In this document: positions 33,656 to 45,786 of the stretch, in pieces | Numbering within the stretch: the first letter of the stretch is position 1 | How the letters are laid out: every line of letters begins with the position of its first letter | Assembly: GCA_033782935.1 (NCBI GenBank) | Contig: JAWQEG010000286.1 | Coordinates: 509,501-573,500 of the forward strand | Length of the DNA: 64,000 bases | From: Petrolisthes cinctipes | Taxonomy: Eukaryota > Arthropoda > Malacostraca > Decapoda > Porcellanidae | Direction: 5' to 3' | Program-made: the position numbers and the translations under genes | The notes under the pieces: model-generated | Seen by the model: the letters and a program-made list of their open reading frames with translations, nothing else | What the model was told of the DNA's origin: nothing | Database searches by the model: none

Positions 33656-34857
33656 TTGATTATATTTTTCCATGCTGTTTGGTAAACAAAACCACTTGAG
33701 GATGAAGCCTTTATTTGATGACTAGTCCCCAAATAATTTTTCAGTTGATGAAACCTTGTCCAATGAAGGTTCCATCCTCATATGGTATTATCTACCCAAC
33801 CAATGCAATCATGTGTCCAGTCCTATATGTACAGCTGCAGTCAAGAGTTGATGGACCACCCAGCATTGGTAGTATGAAACCAGTAAAACCCTTACTGGAC
33901 TGCAAGTTACGGTCTACAGAGACGAGGAGTCTCTTACGCCTATCGGTGAGATGCTGTACGTATGAGACTCCTTGTCTAGTCAGTAACTCGCAGACCAGTA
34001 TGAGAAATATAGAGTTCATACTCTTAACTCTGGGTGACCCACAAACTTCTGACTGTAGCTGTACAGTGATTATGCTAACAGAACTCTCACTACCTCACTA
34101 ACTTTAATTTTGTTTTCAAATGTGATTGTATTTTGGGTGTGTCATGTTGCTGTGATAATATTTTATTTCTGTACTGTATTAATTTTTAAGTTTTCTAGCT
34201 TAGTCAAATTTGGCCTGAACTAATCAAATGTCCGGCCCCTTGTATATACTGTACTGTATTGTTCATCAGTATTAGTAGTTTGTTGGAAAAACTTGATATG
34301 AGAAACATTAATTTCTTCAGGAAGAAAAATTTTTTTATATTTACAAACAATGTGATAATGTGCCAAACTCAGTAGGTTATTTTATAGTGTGCTGCTTCTG
34401 TACAATAAACAGTTGAATGTAATACAGAATTATATTTTCAGAAAGTCTTTATTACTGGTAAAATGTAGTTTTGAGTGTTATTGTAGCTGTACAGTGATTA
34501 TGCTAACAGAACTCTCACTACCTCACTAACTTTAATTTTGTTTTCAAAAGTTATTATATTTTGGGTGTGTCATGTTGCTGTGATAATATTTTATTTCTGT
34601 ATTGTATTTAATTTTTATAGTGTGCTGCTTTTGTACAATAAACAGTTGAATCTAATCTGAATTATATTTTCACAAAGTCTTTATTACTGGTAAAATGTAG
34701 TTTTGAGAGTGTTATTGGGATAAGTAGGAGATGCAGTTATTAACAACAATGGATTTATTTCATTTTACCAAGTTTATTTCATACAAAGAAATTATCTACA
34801 ATATTATTACGTGTTTGGAAGCTTTCTCAGCCAACAAATGTACTACCGAGTTCATCA
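33656..34857. repeat. Harbinger intergenic region with tandem duplication
   Basis: A block starting GTAGCTGTACAGTGATTATG occurs at about 34057 and 34484, and an adjoining block starting GTGTGCTGC at about 34388 and 34619. This is a duplication of about 430 bp whose second copy has an internal deletion. The missing transposase domain would be expected here. AATAAA signals on the plus strand (AATAAACAG near 34405 and 34636) could end the Myb/SANT-like transcript. Confidence 0.7.
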
Positions 34858-35184
34858 CTACTCACACTTGACTGAGTTACTCCAGCAGTCTCCAATCACG
34901 CTTTGAAAGGTTCCACTAGCTAGTACTCGTAGAGTTACTAACACTTGCGTGTGTGTTGGTATAGCATGAGATCTCCTCGTTCGTCGACGAACATGTGGGT
35001 CAAGTTCCTGGCACAAGTTCAAGATTTCTTGCCGAGGAAATCTATAATAGCGAAGTAAATGTTCTTCACTAACATGTAGTGGGTCCAATGGATCCCTATA
35101 CACTCTTTCCCTCCGTAGGCGACGCCAATTCTCATACGCAAACCACAGTTCCATCACGTTTAGCACTCGGTTTTCACTGTTCAT
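34858..35184 (-). pseudogene. HARBI1-like transposase, N-terminal remnant
   Basis: The minus strand encodes 108 residues with the Harbinger transposase N-terminal signature: LLRYYRFPRQEILNLCQELD, RRSHAIPTHTQVLVTLRVL and ASGTFQSVIGD. After GD the frame shifts (two bases appear lost), a further AGVTQSSVS stretch is readable in another frame, and the similarity then stops. The DDE nuclease core is absent. It begins 324 bp from the right terminus and is convergent with the Myb/SANT-like gene. Confidence 0.8.
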
Positions 35185-35511
35185 TCAGCTCTCACACAAG
35201 TCACAACAACAATGTTCACACGTGATGTGACTGATGGTGGGATAGCAACGGGGAGAGCCACGGGAGGATCGCTCTATCGACAAATTTAACGTTTTCTATG
35301 TGTTTCGATGTCTTAACTTCACTTAGGACTGCTCTGAAGCTGTCCTAAATCTACGTGTCTTAAGTCCTCACAAGATGGCTGCCCACAGTGCCGAAATTGT
35401 TTTGAGTATGATGTCTTAGTGTTTTGAGTATGTGGACCTAACTCGCCTGGGGAAGTTAGGACATCCCAAATGAGATGGGATGTCCTAAGTTGCTTTGAGA
35501 ATCCGGCCCTG

Positions 35512-35605
35512 GGCCACTGGATAGAGAGAGAGAGAGAGAGGTCACATGGGCTGGTCTACGGCCAGGTAGGGATAATGCAGTATATATATATATATATATA
35601 TATAT
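35512..35605. repeat. Right flank of the Harbinger: (GA)n and (AT)n tracts
   Basis: GA repeats at 35523-35540, a short piece resembling repeat R1 (GGTCTACGGCCAGGTAGGG) and AT repeats at 35581-35605. Homology with unit 1 resumes here. Confidence 0.75.
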
Positions 35606-36275
35606 GTTCTCATTGTTCACACTATAGAACAATTCACTCTTTGTGGCCGCGCGGGTAGACATAGCGAGTAGCGGTGTGTGTGTGTGTGTTGTCCTTGTCC
35701 GCCCTGGACTCTCCTGCTCTTTCCATCCCTACCTGACCTTCGCCACACATTTGTGTACGAATTTTTCTTTCTTTTTCTTTTCTTTTTTTGTTTGTAGGGG
35801 CAAAACCTGCAAGCACATCTCCTCAAAACTGTATCCCTCTTCACAAACTTTGCATTTTATATTATTTTCTTCAGAATTAACCCCTACTTCCCACACATGT
35901 GAATCCCAAAGTTTACTACCGATTCAGAGAGAGAGAGAGAGAGATTAGCAAGGTGCGGTAGAGAGGTCGCATGGACAGGTCTACAGCCGGGTAGAGAGGG
36001 ATAAGGCAGGTGAGTGTGAGTGTGTGTGTGTGTGTCTGTCATAGACTTTGCTATATAACACAATATTCGATCTTGCAATAAACAAAATGGAATGTGAAAA
36101 GGACACAACAGATATAATTCAATAAATAAAGATGGGAGGAATAAATGAATAGGGCAAAATGATAACTAAGAGAGAGAGAGAGAGAGAGAGACCTGGTTGA
36201 CATGACAGAGCAATAGCGGTTGGGGTAAACACTGACTGTTGTCCAGTTTGGCGTATTTTAATTATGAGTGCGTAA

Positions 36276-36324
<49 letters not shown>

Positions 36325-36344
36325 ATCAGGAGTTTCCTGTCTTT
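35606..36344. repeat. Repeat R1, unit 2
   Basis: Near-identical to 4071-4827 apart from microsatellite lengths: the (GA)n near 36170 is shorter and the (GT)n near 36280-36320 is uninterrupted. No gene is seen. Confidence 0.75.
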
Positions 36345-37005
36345 CTAAGTAAATAAATGAATAAAATATAATACAATAATTTGCAGGAACACTTTAAAGA
36401 TGTCGTCTACATTTTTACTCGTTATAACATCCGATACAGGTAACGGATCATTATCGCAATGAGTTAATTTCACTCGTTGTACAATTTCTTTCATCTTGGC
36501 CATACCGATGTTTTGAAAGCAAAGTAATTTGCTCTCAGACATTTGCGTATGTCTATGCATCACATTCAAACCACTTCCTGGAAAGCTTTCCACTATAGTT
36601 GCTATTTTATTGTCAAAGAAATCTAAGAATTTGTTTGCAAGTACTTCATCAGGATATCCTTCAGGCAACATTGGCTTCTTTTTATTACCAGTTAAATTAT
36701 TGAGTATGAGATATAGTTTATTCATATCTGACCTGGCCTCTTTGACTTTCCGCTGTCTCAGTACTATGAGTCTTTTTTTCTTCTCTCTTTGCGTGTTGAT
36801 AATCTCTTCTAGCAATATCAGTGCGTAGTCTACGCCAAGCTCTTTCTTTTTTCTTCTTCTCTGCCTTAGCTCGTGATATCTCAGCATTGAACCATGGTGC
36901 ATGCTCTTTCACAATTATTTCCTTTTTAATTACAGGACACACTGCCTCATATTCCTCTTTAAAAACACGATTATACAAAATCGATACACATCGCACACAC
37001 TTTCC
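36345..37005 (-). pseudogene. LINE-B fragment, unit 2
   Basis: Partner of 4828-5480 with the same frameshift. It has one extra codon (VDDIF versus VDIF). RT motifs are absent. Confidence 0.65.
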
Positions 37006-37015
37006 CGCCTCCGTC

Positions 37016-37615
37016 ATATCATGTTCACAGCTATTTTGCATCTCGTTCTGCCACACTTAGAGTACTGCGACACTGTCTGGGACCCACACACTTACAATAA
37101 TATCAATAAATTAGAGTCCATACAAAACAAAACTGCAAGATGGGCCAGACGTGATTGCAGACACACTACATCAGTCACTTTGCTTAAACAAGACACAAAA
37201 CTAGACCCATTGGCAACACGAAGACAGATAGACAGACAACAGATGATATACAAAATCACAAACAAGTTAGTTGACATAGACAAAGACACATATCTACACC
37301 CTACAAGTATACGATCCACTATGGGCAGCCATAACTTAAAATACCATAGGCCTACATACCAGACAAGCACTGATATATTGAGGCACTCATTCTTTCCCCG
37401 CAGCATCCAAGAGTGGAATCATCTCCCATCTCACGTAGTTAACAGCCCCACTCTTGACACGTCTAGAAACAGGATCACCAATCATTACCTCCCCAATCCA
37501 CAGTCCCTGACCCAATCCACCCTCATCCTAATCCTCCCCTGGATCCTTAAATCCCCCGCATATTATGCTGCCCATGAGCGGCCCTCTGCGCGACCCATAA
37601 CTTGAACTTGAACTT
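37016..37615 (+). mobile_element. 3' end of a CR1/L2-like LINE, unit 2
   Basis: Partner of 5496-6095, with an identical encoded C-terminal region and CTTGAA tail. It is truncated before the RT domain and head-on to LINE-B, as in unit 1. Confidence 0.7.
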
Positions 37616-37910
37616 GAACTATTCAATTATCAAGTAGGAAATAACAGTTTACTGCCCGTTTGACGAGAATGTACACGGAGCGCGTTTCAGGTAGAATGTT
37701 CCTATAATTATTTCTCTAATTGTAGTATCAATTTTGACAGCTGTAATAACCTCTTGAGTAAAGTTATCTATAATTTTGTATTTAATGTTTCTTTGCATAG
37801 CTATTGCTACTCCATCATTTAGCTCATTATCTTTGTTAGATTGGTGTACTTCATAAATAAAAAAATATTTCACAAAAACTGAAAGAAATATTACAAAGGC
37901 CAAGTTGTTT
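37616..37910 (-). mobile_element. LINE-A endonuclease fragment, unit 2
   Basis: Identical in translation to the fragment at 6096-6390. It borders the intact H2A promoter. Confidence 0.65.
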
Positions 37911-37950
37911 CTTTCTATGGAGCGAGAGGATCACGAGACACCTTCCCACC

Positions 37951-38487
<537 letters not shown>

Positions 38488-38542
38488 GGTTGCTCTCTGT
38501 CCCCAGAAGCCTCCTTTCCTCCTCTTCCCAACTTATAGATCC

Positions 38543-38559
38543 GGCTCCTTTATGGAGCC
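38543..38559 (+). terminator. Histone 3' stem-loop of H2A at 38116
   Basis: GGCTCCTTTATGGAGCC, a 6-bp stem with a 5-nt loop. ACAAAGAGTTT follows as a probable downstream element. Confidence 0.88.
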
Positions 38560-39594
38560 ACACTTGCCTTCACAAAGAGTTTGATAATAGACAAGCTATT
38601 TATTGGGTTACATTTCCTGTTATTGACTAAGGCTTTCATGTAAGGTCAGCGACAATAGTTGTCTGGTTAATTAAGGCTTATATTTCCATGGCTTAGCAGC
38701 CGACTGTACAGATCTGTAGTTAGAACATTACAGATTAACTGAAAAAGAAGGGTTGGTGTTAATATTTGCCACGATTGAATTGTGGGTGCAAAGATAAAGG
38801 TTTTACCATTCTGCGACCAAATGTGTGTCTTGCAAAATTCCTGTAGATGCGAGTGGGAGTGATTTGCGTCGAAATAATATGCACGATATTACATAAGTAG
38901 TGCATGTGATAGGTGAAGGTTTTTGTGTATGTAATGAATTAGGTTGAAATAAAGATTATGCACTACAATAAAGAAATATAGCGATAGCGTGTATGAAATA
39001 TGAAGGTGTTGTGTATATTAGTAGGCGATAGGTATATAGACGTGCATGTCGACATTCTATTCCAGAGTGAAGGTAATGATAAATATGGGCTTATTCATTC
39101 GAGGAAATTAAGCCTTATAAAATCTGTAGTAAGTGTGGTTACTAAAGCCCAACTTACTAACACTCTTAAGCACACAAGACCTCACTTAAATACAAGCACA
39201 TTAATACTTACACAAATAAACCATCTTGTATACACGCCAAACCCCACTCTTACGCTTATCCTTACACACACACACATATTTCTACACGCGCACACACCGG
39301 CTCTGTTCATTTATTTATCCAAAGCGGCCCACCCCTCCTCTACTGTCACTAATCTAGGAAAAATAAAAGGAGGAACTACAAAATTATCATTGAGGATAGG
39401 CAGTCTCTCCTAAAAAGAGTCCGATCAGATTCGATGGCAATGAGGTACCTTCAATTCTTTGTTTCTACTTCGGCTACCGCACCTCGACACCTACAAAGCT
39501 CGTCTGACATAACACCACAAAAAAGATAACCAGCATTAATGCATGTCCACACTCAATTTTGTCCATAACAGTTCCCTTAAGTCTAAAATGTTGT
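38560..39594. other. Clean H2A-H2B spacer (inverted arm)
   Basis: No gene is recognised. It is the reverse-complement homologue of 10737-14616 and 44910-48753 without the SINE and LINE-C insertions, and so preserves their empty sites near 39435 and 39170. Confidence 0.7.
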
Positions 39595-39611
39595 GGCTCC
39601 TAATAGGAGCC
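39595..39611 (-). terminator. Histone 3' stem-loop of H2B at 39648
   Basis: The minus strand reads GGCTCCTATTAGGAGCC, identical to the H2B stem-loops at 10720 and 44893. Confidence 0.85.
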
Positions 39612-39647
39612 GATTGTTGACCAAATGATTCTGGAGAGTGCACCACT

Positions 39648-40019
39648 TTATTTGGAGGAGGTGTACTTGGTGACAGCCTTGGTGCCCTCAGACACGGCGT
39701 GCTTGGCAAGCTCACCGGGGAGCAGGAGCCTGACGGCGGTCTGAATCTCCCGACTGGTGATGGTGGACCGCTTGTTGTAGTGTGCCAGGCGAGAGGCTTC
39801 GGCGGCGATTCTCTCAAAGATGTCGTTCACAAAAGAGTTCATGATCGACATTGCCTTAGAGGAAACACCAGTGTCAGGGTGGACCTGCTTCAGTACCTTG
39901 TAAATGTAGATGCTGTAACTTTCCTTCCTCTTGCGCTTCTTTTTCTTGCCTCCTTTAGCAATGGCCTTCTGGGCCTTGCCAGCCTTCTTGGCAGCCTTTC
40001 CAGAAGTCTTAGGTGGCAT
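39648..40019 (-). CDS. H2B: Histone H2B (inverted arm), unit 2
   Basis: A complete 123-residue H2B. It differs from the other two copies by Ile in AQKAIAKGG. It has its own TATA and CCAAT boxes and 3' stem-loop. It is absent from unit 1 because of the 2,653-bp deletion. The convergent partner is H2A at 38116. Confidence 0.98.
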   Translation of the reverse strand: MPPKTSGKAAKKAGKAQKAIAKGGKKKKRKRKESYSIYIYKVLKQVHPDTGVSSKAMSIMNSFVNDIFERIAAEASRLAHYNKRSTITSREIQTAVRLLLPGELAKHAVSEGTKAVTKYTSSK

Positions 40020-40070
40020 GTCTACCTAGTTGAGTTGGTAGTTGGTAGTCGAACCGAGACCACATTTTCA

Positions 40071-40153
40071 TATTTATATTGAACGTGAAGATCACGGGCG
40101 ACCACTAGCCCAGCTCGCTCCTCGTGGATTGGTCAAAATTAGGTGCCTCTGAT
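40071..40153 (-). promoter_or_regulatory. H2B promoter (inverted arm)
   Basis: On the minus strand, TATAAATA (40071-40078) and CCAAT (40128-40132). The plus strand at 40127-40153 reads GATTGGTCAAAATTAGGTG then CCTCTGAT, almost the H2A promoter motif but facing away from H2B. Confidence 0.88.
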
Positions 40154-40239
40154 AGTCATCTCCTAACAAAGAATAACCTAGCAATAAATCTAATTGCAAA
40201 ACATAATTCTGGGCGATACAATTTTTTTTACAAAACAAT

Positions 40240-40432
40240 AAAGAGAATGAGAGGTACTGCAAACATTTCTTCTCCATATATAACAGATGGAAGCAATAAA
40301 AACATAAATGAAATATATTGTATGATGGTAAAGAAAATCAACAAAGATTTACAGCTATATGGGAAAGCATTTTTAGAATCTCAGAGGAGGAAAATGAGGA
40401 CTTTGAACACGAAAATGTTAAAAGGTCCTTGA
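40240..40432 (+). mobile_element. LINE-A linker fragment (inverted arm)
   Basis: It encodes MRGTANISSPYITDGSNKNI in the plus direction, the mirror copy of 9660-9955 and 43833-44128. It marks the inner end of the left palindrome arm. Confidence 0.65.
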
Positions 40433-40439
40433 TTTTTTA

Positions 40440-41193
40440 CGGGAAGAATCTCCATAAAACCCACTGAGCTCTATACGGAACTGGAAAGGAAAGGTATATC
40501 TATTTTTAGTAAATTATTGAATGGAGTTGGTTGATGGTCTACCAAATATTTCTGAATGCTTTTTCCATTTTGTCATCTTCGTAAATCTTGTTTCCATTTG
40601 TATCTTTTACATAAGGAGTTATGTTTTTTTCTTTCCCTTCTTATTGGTTTATTTGTTTCTAGAAGGTTTTAGAATCCTCAGCTTCATTTATGTTCTCTAT
40701 CATTCTGTTCCATTCCTCAGTTCTAATGAAGTTAATTAATAAACTGTGTTTGAATATATCTGATTTCTTCATTAATAGGTGGGTGGGGTAAAGTTTTGTA
40801 TTTTTTCATAGGTATGTTGTTTTTTATTGCTTTTATTATTTCCTCGTGAAAATATTCGAGTTCCTTGTCTATTTCCTCTATATTTTTGTTATTAGGTATT
40901 AATTATTCTAGATCTGCGTTGTATCCTGTCCAATTAGCATTTGTCATCTTGTATCTTTCTTGTATTGGGGCTGGTAGACAATCTCATTATAATGGGAACA
41001 TGGTGTCAATGGTCCTTGCTGCAGATTTAAGAAAGACTTTTTATTGCAAAACACTCTGTCTGGAATTTTTAAGCTTTTGTGTCTAATAAAAGTTTTAAAG
41101 TTTGGACCTAAATGAATTATTTTACCCGAATTTATTACTGCATAGAGAGAGTTTCCTACTGTATTGTTGTTACTAATGTCGTGTTTTTGTTGT
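40440..41193 (-). mobile_element. LINE-A endonuclease-end and linker fragment, unit 2
   Basis: A minus-strand LINE-A stretch, longer than 6593-7019 because unit 1 lost its distal end. The frame 41237-40944 has NSGKIIHLGPNFKTFIRHKS. Confidence 0.75.
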
Positions 41194-41968
41194 CCAAGCG
41201 ACACGAAGCTTGCCCTATGCTGTTTTTTGTCGGTCAAATGGATACGAAGCCGTGCAGACTTGGTAGTCAGCTGACAACAACAATATGGCCGACAAATAAC
41301 TGAAATTGGCTTAATTAGTGCATGTATCTTGTAATCAGCGCTAGATAAACAAAAATAATGATGGAATAAGATGTTGTAGTATTATTTTAGGAGGTATAGG
41401 GTGCTTGGATAGTTTTTGTATATATTATTAATGAAGACAAAAAGGATTATATATAAGTAATCAAACTTGCAATGTTTTACCTGTGCTTAAACTGCTGCGG
41501 AGGCCTTAATCTAAATAATATTTATGATTTAGGGCAAATTACAAAATATAGCATCCATTCCACAATATCAACGACAGAAACCTATTTGCTAAAGCATCCA
41601 AACTATAAAGTATCCATGCATAACAACTAAAATGAGTAATTACCACCTATTTTTGATAATCACAATATGGTTACTCAATACTATTCTGATGTATAAATGA
41701 AGAAAAGCACAGCCATACAGATTTTACAGAGCATACTGCGTGCCACATGGAAAGAAAACCCATTAACAAGAGAAAACGAGTTAACTCAACGCCAACTATT
41801 TCATCTAGAACGCATATTGTAAATAACATCGACTACCGTGACACTACCTAACTACTAGAAAAATAGATATAATTTATTGTGCTGTTGCTTGGCTAACGAC
41901 CGGAATTGGTATTGTCCACAACCAGACATTACTGTCTACAATACATCTCTTTATGAAGATAAAGTTTG
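41194..41968. other. AT-rich spacer downstream of H3, unit 2
   Basis: Near-identical to 7020-7795. No gene is recognised. Confidence 0.6.
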
Positions 41969-41984
41969 GGCCCTGAAGAGGGCC
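41969..41984 (-). terminator. Histone 3' stem-loop of H3, unit 2
   Basis: The minus strand reads GGCCCTCTTCAGGGCC, canonical at 16 nt and identical to unit 1. Confidence 0.9.
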
Positions 41985-42013
41985 GAAATGGTTGGGATGC
42001 ACTGTAGGTTGGC

Positions 42014-43134
<1,121 letters not shown>

Positions 43135-43198
43135 GTGCCCCAATCGTGTGCATCTCTGACAACAACCATCCACCACTGCTGGTCACACTCAGAACAAC

Positions 43199-43215
43199 GG
43201 ACCCTCCTGGGGTCC
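43199..43215 (+). terminator. Histone 3' stem-loop of H4, unit 2
   Basis: GGACCCTCCTGGGGTCC, as in unit 1 (17 nt, 5-nt loop). Confidence 0.8.
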
Positions 43216-43832
43216 CCAAATTATTCTTTTAGGAGAGACTACATAGACTACCTATCCTCAATATTAAATTATTTGGTTCTTTATTTTACTCTGGGTTCCT
43301 TACCTAATTAGTGATTAGCTCACTTACATAAGCTGGTTATTTTTTTTTTACTTACAGTTTGTGCAGTTCTGTCTGAATATTTGCACGTGACTGTATAATG
43401 GAGGTGTAGGGGTTGTTACTGTTTCTGTGTATTAATTACCCAGCTTATACAAGCTGGTCCGATAGACATATGGCATTAATTAGTAACATTGTTACTAGTA
43501 CCCATTGTGTTATTGTTACAGATGGTCTCACCTTTCAAGTCTAAAACCATTGTAATTTATATGAATTTAGACTATACAGTATTGTGAGTATTGGCATTAC
43601 TAGAATGATTCGGGTTGTTTCACTCGTGTCAGTTCTTCTGCACTTTTTCGTGTAGGGATATTTTTCGTTATGGGTCCATCTTGGTGGTTTGTTCGGTGTG
43701 CGTTGAATTTTAAATCACTATTCTTTACTTAGACTTACTGACGTTATTATTGGGTACCCTGGTATTGGAAATATTGAATGCATTTACTAAGAGAATTTGG
43801 ATGATAGTGGTTAGTTCTTGTAGTAGGTAGGT
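43216..43832. other. Spacer downstream of H4, unit 2
   Basis: Near-identical to 9043-9659. No gene is recognised. Confidence 0.55.
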
Positions 43833-44128
43833 TAGTCGCAGTGGTTATAAGTTGTGCCATTTTTGTTATATTCTATTGGTATGCCTTCCCATATTGCTTC
43901 TTTTATAATTTTCGTGGTCAAAGTCCTCATTTTCCTCCTCCGATATTCTAAAAATGCTTTCCCATATTGCTGTAAATCTTTGTTGATTTTCTTTACCATC
44001 ATACAGTATATTTCATTTATGTTTTTATTGCTTCCATCTGTTATATATGGAGAAGAAATGTTTGTAGTACCTCTCATTCTCTTTATCGGATCCCAGAAGT
44101 CTTGGGGGGTTCCTGTAATTATCTACTA
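43833..44128 (-). mobile_element. LINE-A linker fragment upstream of H2B, unit 2
   Basis: Partner of 9660-9955 and mirror of 40240-40432. It marks the inner end of the right palindrome arm. Confidence 0.65.
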
Positions 44129-44371
44129 TACAGTATATAGATTACATGTTATTTTCTAATGATTTTGTCTGCAGTCGTTTTAGTATGTTGAGTAAAATAT
44201 GTCGGAAAATTTGGACAAGTATATAATTTTCGTAAAATCTATACAAACCTTTGCCGACATCATTATTGTTTTGTAATACAAATTGTATCGCCCAGAATTA
44301 TGTTTTGCAATTAGATTTATTGCTAGGTTATTCTTTGTTAGGAGATGACTATCAGAGGCACCTAATTTTGA

Positions 44372-44433
44372 CCAATCCAGGAGGAGCGAGCTGGGCTAGT
44401 GGTCGCCCGTGATCTTCACGTTCAATATAAATA
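44372..44433 (+). promoter_or_regulatory. H2B promoter (right arm), unit 2
   Basis: CCAAT at 44372-44376 and TATAAATA at 44426-44433, same spacing as in unit 1. Confidence 0.85.
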
Positions 44434-44478
44434 TGAAAATGTAGTCTCGGTTCGACTACCAACTACCCACTAAACTAG

Positions 44479-44856
<378 letters not shown>

Positions 44857-44892
44857 AGAGGTGCACTCTCCAGAATCATTTGGTCAACAATC

Positions 44893-44909
44893 GGCTCCTA
44901 TTAGGAGCC
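44893..44909 (+). terminator. Histone 3' stem-loop of H2B (right arm), unit 2
   Basis: GGCTCCTATTAGGAGCC, 17 nt, as in the other two H2B genes. Confidence 0.85.
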
Positions 44910-45085
44910 ACAACATTTTAGACTTGAGGGAACTGTTATGGACTAAATGGAGTGTGGCCATGCATTAATGCTGGTTTTCTTTTTTGTGGTGTTATATTGG
45001 ACGAGCTTTGTAGGTGTCTTGGTGCAATAAGGGGCGTGCGGTAGACGAAGTAGAAACAAAGTATGGAAGGTACCTCATTGCCATC

Positions 45086-45517
45086 AATGACAATGATGTT
45101 TGGAGTAAAGATTTGAAAAAAGTGTTGTATTAAAGTTGCAGTTAAAGTTAAAGTTGCAGGGTTTTAGTTCAGGTATCTATCTCTGATGAGATACTCTCCT
45201 GAACGTCAGCCAGGCAAGCCCAACTCCCCACCATGGTGCCCAGCCATGGCAGTAACCCCCCAGTAAACAGTTTTAAACTCTCGGGCCTGGGCGAGGGTCG
45301 ATCTGCCGACCTCACGGATGCGAGGCAGGCGCGTTACCACTGTACTAGCCAGGGGCTACTTTGAAGATAGGTACGAAATAGGAAATACAGAAGTAGATAA
45401 CAATTCCCGGGCTCAACCAGGGTGCTGTAGGTATTCATATTCGTTAAACAGTTAGTTTTTCTGGTAGTCACTCAGTTATACAGTCTGTTCGTACGATTTT
45501 TTTTTTTTTTTTTTTTT
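45086..45517 (-). mobile_element. SINE-bearing retroelement insertion, unit 2
   Basis: The same insertion as 10913-11342, with TTGCCATC duplicated at 45078-45085 and 45518-45525. The tRNA-like head with box A and box B lies at about 45358-45286 on the minus strand. The T-run is slightly longer than in unit 1. Confidence 0.75.
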
Positions 45518-45525
45518 TTGCCATC

Positions 45526-45786
45526 GGATCGGACTCTTTAGGAGAGACTGCCTATCCTCAATGATGAATTTGTAGTTCCTCTTTTTATTTTTCCTAGGTT
45601 AGTGACAGTAGAGGAGTGGTGGGCCGCACTGGATAAACAAATGAACAGAGATGGTGTGTGCGCTTGTAGGAATATGTGTGTGTAAGGATAATCGTAAGAG
45701 TGGGGTTTGGCGTGTATACAAGCGTTAGTTTGTGTTATTAAGATGGTTTATTTGTGTAAGTATTAATGTGCTTGTATTTAAGAGAG
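45526..45786. other. H2B-H2A spacer, proximal part, unit 2
   Basis: Near-identical to 11351-11611. No gene is seen. Confidence 0.55.

Larger units (their letters stand above)
29229..35508. mobile_element. PIF/Harbinger DNA transposon carrying nested hAT-like elements
   Basis: The ends are inverted repeats: GGGCCGGATTCTCAAAAC at the left and the reverse complement of GGCCGGATTCTCAAAGC at the right. Both extend into CTTAGGACATCC-type subterminal repeats. CTG flanks both sides (29226-29228, 35509-35511), fitting a 3-bp CWG duplication known for some Harbingers. Inside are a plus-strand Myb/SANT-like gene and a minus-strand HARBI1-like fragment, convergent as in Harbinger elements. The transposase catalytic domain is missing, so it is non-autonomous. 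It is absent from unit 1. Confidence 0.85.

Noticed and set aside
33715..34101. 128-residue frame downstream of the Myb/SANT-like gene
   Set aside because: No motif and no splice link; position fits a 3' UTR of the Harbinger gene.
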